In this document: positions 8,729 through 16,880 of the stretch, piece after piece
How the letters are laid out: each line of letters begins with the position of its first letter
How positions within the stretch are numbered: the stretch's first letter is position 1
Source of the DNA: Gracilibacillus caseinilyticus
GTDB lineage: Bacteria; Bacillota; Bacilli; Bacillales; Amphibacillaceae
DNA length: 64,000 bases
Direction of reading: 5' to 3'
Assembly (NCBI RefSeq): GCF_022919115.1
Contig: NZ_CP095072.1
Span: forward strand, 1,364,001-1,428,000
Notes under the pieces: model-generated
Seen by the model: only the letters and a program-made list of their open reading frames with translations
Told to the model about the DNA's origin: nothing
Database searches by the model: none
Made by a program: the position numbers and the translations under genes

Positions 8729-9279
8729 CTGCATGTAATATATAATCTGGGGAAAAACCAGGTGTCGGCCCTGTGTGAAAGGGGTAGACCTAATCACCAT
8801 AGCTGTTTCGAAGTCTACATCATGATGGACGGTGAGGTATCATTTGAGCGCAGCTAACCTTTTTCCCACGTTGATCCACGACCGATAAGTTACATGTAAT
8901 CGAGCATCGACTCCACCCCCTTCTTGTTGGTCCGTCGTGGCACAATAAACTTAATATTGTGTAATATAAATTGTATAACCCTTGCTTATTTTCCGAGATC
9001 ACTCCTGGATAAATCGTTCTCGTTCTGCAACGAATTTACCATTATAAATAACACAAGTAATATATGGTATTGTCGCAATTGTATATTTATTTTTGTATTC
9101 ATTCTTTGATTACCATAAGTTGCGATAAGATAGCATTATTGTAACTTATATCGGTATGAAAAAATGATAACTAATGGGTATTAGATCAAATTTTTACGCA
9201 TCCTTTTATTCTAAACTATTGATTTCTATATATTGCATTGAATGCGTAAAATTTTATGTTTGCTAATCGATGCATATAA
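8729..9279. other. Gene-poor stretch with inverted repeats
   Basis: No gene was found. Two imperfect inverted repeats are visible: ATAAGTT/AACTTAT at about 9113-9147, and AAATTTTTACGCAT/ATGCGTAAAATTTT at about 9188-9255. The latter has arms spaced by about 37 bases. The GC-richer part at 8750-8950 does not match anything recognised. Confidence 0.4.
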
Positions 9280-9312
9280 AAAAGATCGGGAATAGAAAAC
9301 CCCGACCTTTTT
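9280..9312. terminator. Hairpin terminator
   Basis: AAAAGATCGGG pairs imperfectly with CCCGACCTTTTT across an AT-rich loop. It could work on either strand; on the minus strand it would follow the membrane gene at 9411-9812. Confidence 0.7.
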
Positions 9313-9410
9313 CGATGAATTTGTGACGATGTGATAATCAGATAAAATTTGTTGCCATATGTAAATAAATGATTTAATCAAGCAAGAACCTTTCAATTAA
9401 TGATTAGATA

Positions 9411-9812
9411 TTAAGCAATGCCCGTTTTTTTTCGAAAAGCCACAAAATACCAAATAACATTTACGGTCGATGTTGCAATACAGAAAACTAAAACGACCGC
9501 TGACATCGGAGTGAAGTGATCTGTTACGACACCATGTATAACATTAACTGGTATCAAAGACATATTAATTAGCAATCCAAATCCGCAAAGTACAGCCAAA
9601 ACGTATTTCATACCCTCTATTCCTATCATATATATTCCTAATGGTATAATGTAAACAATTAGAATCATACTGACAGAAAGCCATAACCCCGGTGAATTAA
9701 ACGTATTAGCGTTCGGACCTGAATCAGCAAGTGGAGAAACCGAACTTGCAATCAGCATCGAACAAAAAAGAATTGCTGATAGCGCAGTAGTAATTACAAT
9801 ACTATTTTTCAT
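9411..9812 (-). CDS. Four-helix membrane protein of unknown function
   Basis: A 133-residue protein with GAGGTGG shortly before ATG. It has four predicted membrane segments (about residues 5-27, 46-66, 69-92 and 100-126) and a basic end (RKKTG). It resembles small DUF5391-type membrane proteins of Bacillus in size and layout, but I cannot confirm the family. It lies downstream of the lanthipeptide terminator on the same strand. An immunity role is conceivable but is only a guess from position. Confidence 0.6.
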   Translation of the reverse strand: MKNSIVITTALSAILFCSMLIASSVSPLADSGPNANTFNSPGLWLSVSMILIVYIIPLGIYMIGIEGMKYVLAVLCGFGLLINMSLIPVNVIHGVVTDHFTPMSAVVLVFCIATSTVNVIWYFVAFRKKTGIA

Positions 9813-9917
9813 TTTACCACCTCAACTAAAAGTCTCTTATATTTGTATTTTACTCAACTTTTTATAAAAGATACATATTTATTGATTCGTCTGAATAGGA
9901 TCTTATAAACTAAATGA

Positions 9918-9950
9918 CAAAAGAGCCCACTAAATATCATGGGCTCTCGT
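9918..9950 (-). terminator. Terminator of the lanthipeptide operon
   Basis: Read on the minus strand, AGAGCCCA pairs with TGGGCTCT and is followed by TTTTG. It lies 15 bases after the stop codon of the third precursor gene and is the first terminator after the protease-precursor-LanKC series. Confidence 0.85.
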
Positions 9951-9964
9951 CTAATAAGTAAATA

Positions 9965-10084
9965 CTAACAAATTGCAATGCTGATCGTGCTAACCACTTT
10001 ACAGTTGATGCTAAGGGAAGATCCAGCTCTTAACTCAACAGTTCTCTTAGATTCCATTTGTTGCAGAGAAAGTACTTGTTTCAT
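9965..10084 (-). CDS. Class III lanthipeptide precursor 3 (overlaps lanKC)
   Basis: A 39-residue peptide starting MKQVLSLQQMESKR, with an excellent GGGGGTGA ribosome binding site before ATG. The leader has the LxLQ motif (LSLQ) recognised by class III synthetases. The core has two ring motifs: SSLSINC (Ser-x2-Ser-x2-Cys) and STISIAIC (Ser-x2-Ser-x3-Cys), and the peptide ends on the second Cys. Such motifs become labionin or avionin/lanthionine rings after dehydration and cyclisation. The first 38 bases overlap the end of lanKC in another frame, which suggests translational coupling. Paralogous in design to the precursors at 12706 and 12936. Confidence 0.88.
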   Translation of the reverse strand: MKQVLSLQQMESKRTVELRAGSSLSINCKVVSTISIAIC

Positions 10085-12668
10085 GTGATTCACCCCCTTT
10101 CAAAGAAACTGGGAATAACTTATTAATCTCAGGAATTGGCATCCATGAGAAATATCTACTTGATTTAATTGCATTTAATACAAGGAGCATACCTGATGAA
10201 CCTGAAAATACATCACCAGAAATTCTATAGTTATAGTCTCCTGGTAAATAGTATTTTCCATCACTTTCTAGCAAAAATAGATTAATAGTTTCGATCGCTT
10301 TTTCGACATGAGTATCACCCATAATGTTTAATTCAGAGTCAATTGCATTTGCAAACTCAATGAGTCCTGTTAATCCCCTAAATAATCCAGGACTATAAAA
10401 ACATTTGGATTTTGTCAAATGCCCAATCCCTCGTAGTTCTTTTTCCCAAAGCTTTGTTTCCTGTAACTGTCGGAGAACAATCATTGCTAAACCAATTCCC
10501 GCACTGCCACCATAAAGATATGGCACAAACCGCGAATTATCTTTCACTTGGTACAATCCGGAGTCTTCCAAAACGCATTGGTCCATATCTTTGGCAATAG
10601 AACGGTTAGACAAATTGAACCAGTGGTTATCACCTGTCACTCGATACAATGCGCTAAAAAACAAGGAGACGCCAGACCATCCATCCAAGAGCCCAATCGG
10701 AATAGCATCCATATCACTCGGCCTTACTGGTACATCTTGTTCAAGTAGTAATTCAAGTTGATCGGCAATAGATAATGCTTTGTCTAATAAATAATCCAAC
10801 TCAGGTAGAGTTGAGGCTGATAACAACCCTAACCCAATACCAGATAATCCTGACATGAGAGATATATCATTCATATCCAATTGTTCTGGAATCGAATCAT
10901 ATATTTTCTTAGCTTTATCTATTCTTCCAGTTTCATATAGAACTCCAGCAATGCCTGCCTTTCCTGTGAACAGACCATAATCCAGATCTTTGAAGTAGGT
11001 TTCGCTACTATATGTTTCCACCCATTCTTCAGCTTTTGGGGGTAATTGACCGGTGCGTGATAACGCCATCACTGCACCAAAACCACCTGTTAGAACATTT
11101 AATAGTCCATTTGGTGACTCAAATTGACGGATATCTCCTGGTAACAGTCTTTGACCATCTCTTAAATCAGCCACGATTCCTTTCCTCAGATTTTCTATAA
11201 TCTGTGGTAAGTCCTCTTTTTTCAAGAATTGGGATGGAGCAGATAGGACACTCTCAATAGGCGTCGCCTCTAACTCCTCACATTTGCTTTCAATACCCTT
11301 TATAATATCTAAAGCCTCTTGCCCAAATGTTCTGATAATCCATTCATCATGCTTATTTAGAACATCCTCAGCCATATCATAAACTGGTCCAATCGGAACA
11401 AAAACTTGCCTAGCTATACGGGATAATGCAAACCAATCAGCTTGTTTTCGATTTAGATCAATTGAACCGGTATATCCCGGCGTCATTAATCCAGGATGTT
11501 TATCGTCACTAATATCACTAGCAGACTCAAAATCAATAAGTTTCACCTCATCGGATGCAGTGACCATAACATTAGCTGGTTGAAGATCTCCCATACCAAC
11601 ACCACGTGAATGAATCTCCTCTAAAGCTTGAATAATTTGCTTTAAAATATTAATTAATCTTGGACTATAATCAGAGTAGTCTTCATTGTTTGAAAATGGA
11701 TAATATGCTGCTAACCAAGTGTTTAAAGGCGTACCGGATATATATTCTTCTACAAGAAATGTATGCTCCCACGCTTGGAACAAATCACGATATTGAACGA
11801 CGTGATTCAAGCCTTTCAGTCTTTTCAATATAGATGCTTCGTGATTAAGACGTTCAACCGCATCTTTACTTTGACCGTCAAGCCCTGCACCAGGTCTACC
11901 TTCTTTGAGTACGAATTGCTCACCGGTTTCTTTTAAATAGGCTAAATATACACCGCCACCATTACTAAAATGGAGAGCAGAGTCCATTTCATAGTTATTT
12001 AATTCTGAGGGAGTAACCATCTTTGATTCTTGAATTTCCGTCATTTCTTGAATGAAGTCAGGCTCTTTTACAAAATGCGGAACAACATAATACGCCTCAC
12101 GTGAATCAGGGACATACTCTCCGGTGGGTGTTTTGATTGCTGGAATTTTAGCAGCACCCTCGGAAACATACATTTCTCCAAAAGCCCCATAGCGAAAATA
12201 CACATTCCCGTCAAACCACCGCTTATCACTTAGAATGTAAGGCCCGTTAGGCTTACCGCTTAATAGTTCATGTAATTGCTTCATCAAATATTCAAAATTC
12301 TTATTATTTAAGGGATAAACAGTAATGAATTTACCAGAACTACCTCGATCCCCATATTTTGAGTTTTTGAACACTAATTCCCTAATATTCGAAACATGTT
12401 TAAATGGAATAGATTCTTTAAATAAAAATGAAGAAACGATGTCTAGTGTGCTTTGAGCCTCTTTGGCAGTTGAACTTATATGGATCTTCCAACCTTGTAT
12501 AGGAAGTGTAGAATTGGGTTTAACATAATAAACCCAGTGATCGTCCGATTGTGTTCTCCACCCTTCAGGTATAGTAGATACACACAGTGTTGAATCTTCT
12601 GCTCTTATCTTAGGTGGTTCATAATATCGTTCTCCAGGTAGCACATACCTTAAATAACGCATGTCCAT
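10047..12668 (-). CDS. Class III lanthipeptide synthetase LanKC
   Basis: A 873-residue trifunctional enzyme: an N-terminal phospho-Ser/Thr lyase (about 1-215), a central kinase (about 225-480) and a C-terminal LanC-like cyclase (about 510-860). The kinase shows VLKEGRP (ATP Lys), GMGDLQPANVM (catalytic loop) and IDFESA (DFG position). The cyclase has repeated GxxG helices (GLLDGWSGVSLFF, YGGSAGIGLA, FSGSSGMLLV) but lacks the Cys-Cys-His zinc ligands of class I/II/IV enzymes, so this is class III rather than class IV LanL. The better start is ATG 12668, six bases after GAGGTG, rather than GTG 12677. It phosphorylates, eliminates and cyclises Ser/Thr and Cys of the three nearby precursors. Confidence 0.95.
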   Translation of the reverse strand: MDMRYLRYVLPGERYYEPPKIRAEDSTLCVSTIPEGWRTQSDDHWVYYVKPNSTLPIQGWKIHISSTAKEAQSTLDIVSSFLFKESIPFKHVSNIRELVFKNSKYGDRGSSGKFITVYPLNNKNFEYLMKQLHELLSGKPNGPYILSDKRWFDGNVYFRYGAFGEMYVSEGAAKIPAIKTPTGEYVPDSREAYYVVPHFVKEPDFIQEMTEIQESKMVTPSELNNYEMDSALHFSNGGGVYLAYLKETGEQFVLKEGRPGAGLDGQSKDAVERLNHEASILKRLKGLNHVVQYRDLFQAWEHTFLVEEYISGTPLNTWLAAYYPFSNNEDYSDYSPRLINILKQIIQALEEIHSRGVGMGDLQPANVMVTASDEVKLIDFESASDISDDKHPGLMTPGYTGSIDLNRKQADWFALSRIARQVFVPIGPVYDMAEDVLNKHDEWIIRTFGQEALDIIKGIESKCEELEATPIESVLSAPSQFLKKEDLPQIIENLRKGIVADLRDGQRLLPGDIRQFESPNGLLNVLTGGFGAVMALSRTGQLPPKAEEWVETYSSETYFKDLDYGLFTGKAGIAGVLYETGRIDKAKKIYDSIPEQLDMNDISLMSGLSGIGLGLLSASTLPELDYLLDKALSIADQLELLLEQDVPVRPSDMDAIPIGLLDGWSGVSLFFSALYRVTGDNHWFNLSNRSIAKDMDQCVLEDSGLYQVKDNSRFVPYLYGGSAGIGLAMIVLRQLQETKLWEKELRGIGHLTKSKCFYSPGLFRGLTGLIEFANAIDSELNIMGDTHVEKAIETINLFLLESDGKYYLPGDYNYRISGDVFSGSSGMLLVLNAIKSSRYFSWMPIPEINKLFPVSLKGGESHETSTFSATNGI

Positions 12669-12705
12669 GACATTCACCTCAAATAGCTTAAATCAAAAAT
12701 GTTTG

Positions 12706-12861
12706 TTAACAAGCCAAAGCACTAATCGTACTTGCTATCGTATTACCAAAGCATGCAAAAACGCTGGCAGTAGATGCGATTGTTGTAAAGTGTGGATCAT
12801 TTTCACTAGCCTTCAACGTTTGAAGATGAAGGATGTCCGACATTTCTTGGTTATATGACAA
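12706..12861 (-). CDS. Class III lanthipeptide precursor 1
   Basis: A 51-residue peptide. The start is probably TTG 12861, seven bases after a G7 run; ATG at 12843 is an alternative. The leader carries ILHLQTLK, matching the class III LxLQ motif. The core holds two Ser-x2-Ser-x3-Cys ring motifs: STASVFAC (about residues 30-37) and STISALAC (about 44-51), the second ending at the C-terminal Cys. The gene lies 37 bases before lanKC on the same strand. The plus-strand frame over it is its shadow. The leader cleavage site is unknown; TLK-ASEND is one possible boundary. Confidence 0.88.
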   Translation of the reverse strand: MSYNQEMSDILHLQTLKASENDPHFTTIASTASVFACFGNTIASTISALAC

Positions 12862-12935
12862 CTTTTAACCCCCCCTGTCAATGCTAAAATAAATTACAAT
12901 CACCTAGTAGAATGTAAATGATGATAACGTTCGTT

Positions 12936-13085
12936 TTAATTCCAATCATCTGGTAGACAGGCAAAAAGACTGATTGTACTTTCTTCTTTACAGATCACGC
13001 TTAAGTTTGATGTTAAGGCGTTCCGCTGCGTGTTTTTCATTTTTTGTAAATTTAACACATTATGCATATCCTCTTTTTGTGACAT
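12936..13085 (-). CDS. Class III lanthipeptide precursor 2
   Basis: A 49-residue peptide with a strong AAAGGAGGTATCTTTTA ribosome binding site, beginning MSQKEDMHNVLNLQKMK. VLNLQ matches the class III LxLQ leader motif. The core has SNLSVIC (Ser-x2-Ser-x2-Cys) and STISLFAC (Ser-x2-Ser-x3-Cys), followed by an unusual unmodified-looking tail LPDDWN. It begins 18 bases after the stop of the serine protease gene and lies 74 bases before precursor 1. The ring spacing matches precursor 3, while the leader has diverged. Confidence 0.88.
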   Translation of the reverse strand: MSQKEDMHNVLNLQKMKNTQRNALTSNLSVICKEESTISLFACLPDDWN

Positions 13086-13102
13086 TAAAAGATACCTCCT
13101 TT

Positions 13103-13792
13103 CTATGGGTTATATCTATGTGTTAAGACGCTAGAGTCAGGCTCTTCGCAACCAGAAGCTACTTTAAAAACTGACTCAATAGTCTTTCCCCAATAAGGAC
13201 CCCAAAGAACATTTTTTACTGATTTAAAACTTAGACTTGTAACGGAATTTTGTACAAACTGCCCCTGGTATTTCGTTACCCAGGCGCCTCCTGACATTCC
13301 GCTCTTGTACTTACTGTTCACCCCTTGTAAGGTTGAATTCATATAAGTATCTTCTTGTGCCTTTCCATGGCTTATGAATGGTTTCTGAGAAGGGATTATT
13401 TTATTTTCAAAACCTGTAACAAAATAAGTTAATTCTGGTGGTAGGTTGAACGCAGCTGAGATGGCGTGTGTGTGATATTCATGAATAGTAGAAGATGATT
13501 CAAAAGTTAAAAAACCTGTATCATAATCAAGAGCTCCTTGTGTAGCCCATAATTTAGGTATTACGGCCATTCTCGGTTTGATCTTAGTTTTCAAACCATC
13601 GATATAAGGATAAAATGATACGTCTTTATAAAAACTTTGGTCGTCCCAATCGTATAAACAATGAGCTGCGGTCACGACGATCGGGATGCTAGTTGTTCGA
13701 ATAATACTCGCACTGCCAAAAGACTTTTTTTTCTTAAACCAAAATTCTATCTTTCCTAAGCAATGCAATATTTTTTTTTGTTCTGATGACAA
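13103..13792 (-). CDS. Cytoplasmic trypsin/V8-like serine protease of the lanthipeptide locus
   Basis: A 229-residue S1-type protease with a complete triad: His in VTAAHCL (about residue 40), Asp in YDTGFLTF (about 92) and Ser in KSGMSGGAW (about 168). There is no signal peptide, so it should act inside the cell. The start is TTG 13792 with an in-frame stop shortly upstream and no strong ribosome binding site. It is the first gene of the minus-strand operon, directly before precursor 2. Class III exporters lack a leader-cleaving domain, so this is a good candidate leader peptidase. The residue at the S1-pocket position before SGMSGG is Lys, not Asp, so true trypsin specificity is doubtful. 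Confidence 0.8.
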   Translation of the reverse strand: MSSEQKKILHCLGKIEFWFKKKKSFGSASIIRTTSIPIVVTAAHCLYDWDDQSFYKDVSFYPYIDGLKTKIKPRMAVIPKLWATQGALDYDTGFLTFESSSTIHEYHTHAISAAFNLPPELTYFVTGFENKIIPSQKPFISHGKAQEDTYMNSTLQGVNSKYKSGMSGGAWVTKYQGQFVQNSVTSLSFKSVKNVLWGPYWGKTIESVFKVASGCEEPDSSVLTHRYNP

Positions 13793-13809
13793 GTTCGAAA
13801 GTTTTATTT

Positions 13810-13905
13810 ATAACCACACCTCTTTACTAAAAATTACCTGTAATTTTTTTACACTTTCATTCTCTGATAATACTATGAAGTTGTCAAGGATAAATTTGAA
13901 AATAT
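13810..13905 (+). repeat. Control-region repeat unit A with promoter
   Basis: This block recurs at 14001-14096. It contains a promoter-like pair: TTTACA at 13848-13853, a 17-base spacer, and TACTAT at 13871-13876. GAAGTTGTCAAG and an AAATTT-centred near-palindrome follow. It lies before the 31-residue frame at 13937. Confidence 0.7.
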
Positions 13906-13936
13906 CTGTGATGAGAAAGAAAAGAGGAGAGTTAAA

Positions 13937-14032
13937 ATGAAAAAAAAGAGAGGATATAAACACTTGACTACTTTCTGCGCTATGTTCGCTTTGTGTAAAA
14001 TCGCACCCTTTTTTACTAAATTTCCCTGGTAA
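13937..14032 (+). CDS. Possible 31-residue peptide before the exporter
   Basis: The frame starts MKKKRGYKHLTTFC after GAGGAGAGTTAAA and ends KFPW. It has a very basic start, two Cys residues seven apart, and no LxLQ or Ser-x2-Ser-x-Cys motif, so it does not look like a fourth substrate of the synthetase. It lies between the two promoter-like blocks and about 100 bases before the exporter. The ribosome binding site is good, but its 3' part overlaps repeat unit B, so it could be an accident of the duplication. Confidence 0.35.
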   Translation: MKKKRGYKHLTTFCAMFALCKIAPFFTKFPW

Positions 14033-14096
14033 TTGATTGACAATCACATTGTCTAATAATATCATGAAGTTGTCAAGATGAAATTTCAAAACATTT
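14001..14096 (+). repeat. Control-region repeat unit B with exporter promoter
   Basis: The second copy of the block at 13810-13905. TTGACA at 14037-14042, a 17-base spacer and TATCAT at 14060-14065 form a good sigma-A promoter. GAAGTTGTCAAGATGAAATTTCA follows, including the palindrome TGAAATTTCA just downstream of -10, a likely operator. The exporter starts 34 bases later. Confidence 0.75.
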
Positions 14097-14129
14097 TGAA
14101 TTAAAAAATTGCTAAGAAAGGATTAACTG

Positions 14130-15896
14130 ATGATGAAGCAAAAAAGAAATATAACGGGTATAAAAAGTTTCAAAATTATGATCCAGCCTTTCCTACCATC
14201 AAAATGGTTAATAGCATTAGCTTTAACTCTAGTCCTGTTGCAGACCTGTTTATCTTTAATAATACCCTTGATGGCAAAAGGATTTATCGATGGATTAAGC
14301 AGCTACACTAGTATTGATATCCAGACAGTTATTTTATTGAGCGGTGTATTTTTAACACAACTTATTTCTTCTTCTTGCTCCATTTATGTAATGAACTACA
14401 TAGGGCAATACGTAGTACTATCTCTTCGCAGACATACTTGGGATAAAATCTTACGATTACCCATATCTTATTTTGATCAACACTCTTCAGGTAGTGTGAT
14501 GAGCAGAATTACTAACGACACACTAATCATCAAAGACTTTATTTCCTCGCAGTTAATCCCCTTTATTTCAGGCTTAGTGTCCATCCTTGGATCGATCGCG
14601 CTACTTTTATTTATAGATTGGAAAATGACTTGTCTAATGCTCCTAATAGTACCAACAGTAATACTAGTTATGATCCCCTTAGGAAAAAGCATGTACAAAA
14701 TCTCTAAAGGGTTACAAGATGAAACTGCATCATTTCAAGGAGACCTTGGACGCGTCTTAACTAATATTCGATTGGTTAAATCTTTTTTAGCAGAAAATCA
14801 AGAAAGAGCTACTGGTTTAAAGCGCATGCAAAAACTGTTTCACTTCGGGCTAAAAGAGGGAAAAATAATGGCTATTATTCAACCTGTTACAATGAGTTTA
14901 ATGCTTCTCGTTCTTGTGGTTTTATTCGGTTATGGTAGTTTTAGAGTTTCAGAAGGAACGTTATCAGCAGGTTCACTGGTGGCCATTATTTTTTACATGT
15001 TCCAAATCGCAACACCTTTTTCTCAATTAACGAGTTTCTTTGCGGAATTTCAAAAAGCTTTAGGGGCATGTGAGCGAATTAATTATATTCGTTCAACAGA
15101 GCCGGAAATTAACACCTTACAATTAGCTGAATCAGTCGAAACTCGCAACACTCTTACTTTTCGAAATGTTTTCTTTTCTTACTTAGAGGATGAACCGATA
15201 TTACATTCTATAAATTTTCAAGCAGAAATTGGAAAAGTTACAGCTTTCATTGGACCAAGTGGGGCCGGAAAAACTACTATCTTTTCTCTGATCGAACGTT
15301 TTTATCAACCAAACGAAGGAACCATTACTTATAAGGGAAATCCTATTCATAGCATTCCACTTTCTGAATGGCGTCATAAAATAGCATATGTTTCTCAAGA
15401 CGCCCCCATTATGTCGGGATCAATTAGATCCAACTTAACTTATGGTTTAGATAACTGCTCAGAAGACGTAATAGCAAGAGCTGTTACCGATGCGAATCTA
15501 GAATCATTTATTTATTCTTTACCAAAACGATTTGACACAGAAGTTGGAGAGCACGGTATCCGTCTGTCAGGAGGGCAAAAACAAAGATTAGCCATCGCAA
15601 GAGCTATGATTCGCGATCCTGAGATATTACTATTAGACGAAGCTACAGCCCACCTTGATAGTAATTCCGAAAAATTAGTTCAAGAAGCGTTATATCGATT
15701 AATGGACGGAAGAACTACCATAATTATTGCTCACAGATTGTCTACCGTAATTCATGCGGATCAATTAGTTGTTATCGAAAATGGGACTGTAACTGGTAAA
15801 GGTGTCCATCAAAAACTCATTGAGGACCACCCTTTTTATCAAAAACTTTATGAACAACAAATGCCAAACGAACGTGCTTCCTACACAATTAGCTAA
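14130..15896 (+). CDS. ABC exporter (fused permease/ATPase) for the lanthipeptides
   Basis: A 588-residue half-transporter. Six membrane segments occupy about residues 20-310. The nucleotide-binding domain (about 345-580) shows Walker A GPSGAGKTT, signature LSGGQKQRLAIARAM, Walker B EILLLDEATAHLDS and the switch His in IIAHRLST. It starts at ATG 14130 or 14133 after AAAGGATTAAC. There is no N-terminal C39 peptidase domain, so it cannot remove leaders itself. It is transcribed away from the precursor/LanKC operon from the duplicated control region. Exporting the modified peptides is the obvious role; a general BmrA-like drug exporter is the alternative. Confidence 0.88.
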   Translation: MMKQKRNITGIKSFKIMIQPFLPSKWLIALALTLVLLQTCLSLIIPLMAKGFIDGLSSYTSIDIQTVILLSGVFLTQLISSSCSIYVMNYIGQYVVLSLRRHTWDKILRLPISYFDQHSSGSVMSRITNDTLIIKDFISSQLIPFISGLVSILGSIALLLFIDWKMTCLMLLIVPTVILVMIPLGKSMYKISKGLQDETASFQGDLGRVLTNIRLVKSFLAENQERATGLKRMQKLFHFGLKEGKIMAIIQPVTMSLMLLVLVVLFGYGSFRVSEGTLSAGSLVAIIFYMFQIATPFSQLTSFFAEFQKALGACERINYIRSTEPEINTLQLAESVETRNTLTFRNVFFSYLEDEPILHSINFQAEIGKVTAFIGPSGAGKTTIFSLIERFYQPNEGTITYKGNPIHSIPLSEWRHKIAYVSQDAPIMSGSIRSNLTYGLDNCSEDVIARAVTDANLESFIYSLPKRFDTEVGEHGIRLSGGQKQRLAIARAMIRDPEILLLDEATAHLDSNSEKLVQEALYRLMDGRTTIIIAHRLSTVIHADQLVVIENGTVTGKGVHQKLIEDHPFYQKLYEQQMPNERASYTIS

Positions 15897-16034
15897 CATT
15901 CATTTGATCAAAAACCACTATTTTATATAGCATATTGCATATATGTGGTTTTAAGAGAATATAGGTGTATGAGTTGTTTTACAAATAAAGGTATTAGTTT
16001 TAACAAAAAAATACAATATAAGGAGTGCATTAAT

Positions 16035-16487
16035 TTGAAAAAAACTTTGTTATCTTTTTTACTAGTGATGGTGAGTGTATCATTTACTCTGGTAGGATGT
16101 AACTCAGGAAATGACAACACCAATAGCGAATGGAAAAATGAATTCAAAAAGGCGCAAAAAATTGACGTAGTCTCACCAGACAGTTTTGATGTTATCATGT
16201 CCATTTCAGAGGATGCAGAAATTGAAAATTTTATTGAATCGCTTAAAATTGATAATTGGGATTTAGCAGATATTCCATCTGACGCAAATAAAGGAATAAT
16301 ATTTAAAATGTATCAAGAAGTTGGTGCAGCTGGAGATGGGGGGTTAGAAGAGGTTGCTACTATGACCACATTCAAAGACACGCCCCATATAGAATTTAGT
16401 TTTAAAGGTTTCTCATTTGGTTTTAAAGTGCCTGAAGAAGTTGTCGATTATTTAAACAGTTATTCTGAATCTGGAGAGAATTCTTAA
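16035..16487 (+). CDS. Putative lipoprotein downstream of the exporter
   Basis: The start is TTG 16035 after AAGGAGTGCATTAA. The 150-residue product has a lipoprotein signal ending TLVGC (about residue 20), then an acidic soluble part. Residues 40-150 form a mixed domain with VISPDS-like and SFKGFSFGFKVP segments. The family is not recognised. It is on the same strand 138 bases after the exporter. Membrane-anchored lipoproteins next to lantibiotic exporters are sometimes immunity proteins, but here that is only a positional inference. Confidence 0.65.
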   Translation: MKKTLLSFLLVMVSVSFTLVGCNSGNDNTNSEWKNEFKKAQKIDVVSPDSFDVIMSISEDAEIENFIESLKIDNWDLADIPSDANKGIIFKMYQEVGAAGDGGLEEVATMTTFKDTPHIEFSFKGFSFGFKVPEEVVDYLNSYSESGENS

Positions 16488-16576
16488 AAGCGTCATGCTT
16501 TAAAGAACCATCTAAGTCTTTGGTGGGCAAATGAATTGTGAGAAATATGTTGATTTTTAGACTGTAATATAGTATA

Positions 16577-16606
16577 AAGGGGCGCCATACATAGGCGTTC
16601 CTTTAT
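16577..16606 (+). terminator. Hairpin terminator
   Basis: AAGGGGCGCC pairs with AGGCGTTCCTT (with G-T pairs) and is followed by T-rich sequence, 90 bases after the lipoprotein gene. Confidence 0.6.
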
Positions 16607-16744
16607 TAAATTTTTTTGGAAACACCTGTCTGTTTCAGGGGTTCCGGAAAGCTCTTTGCGTGGGATCAAAAAAAGCCTCACTTCATGGTAAGATAAAGTT
16701 GGTTTCCCGACCACTAAATCTCACCTAAGAAGGAGGCGTGTCCA

Positions 16745-16880
16745 ATGAAGGACAAGAATAGTTTAGCACACAATGTGGAATTGAAAGTATCATAGTTTTC
16801 GCTCCAATTTGCAGAAGGCAAATTATTTATGGAAAGAATACCTTTTCGCTATAGATGATGTGCTATCAACTACATCGAAT
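16745..16880 (+). pseudogene. Remnant of an IS200/IS605 TnpA transposase
   Basis: After AAGAAGGAGG, the ATG at 16745 gives MKDKNSLAH. With two small frameshifts the sequence continues as KYH-VFAPICRRQIIYGK. This is the N-terminal signature of Y1-type TnpA proteins. The rest of the gene, including the catalytic Tyr, is missing. It is an old, inactive insertion. Confidence 0.7.

Noticed and set aside
8740..8960. Another toxin/antitoxin module
   Set aside because: GGGGGTGGAGTCGATG on the minus strand looks like a start, but the frame stops after five codons and no hydrophobic peptide follows.
12661..12858. Plus-strand gene over the lanthipeptide precursor
   Set aside because: It is the shadow of precursor 1 on the minus strand, has no ribosome binding site and no family.
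13808..14089. Minus-strand 93-residue gene in the lanthipeptide control region
   Set aside because: It covers both copies of the promoter block in antisense and has no ribosome binding site.
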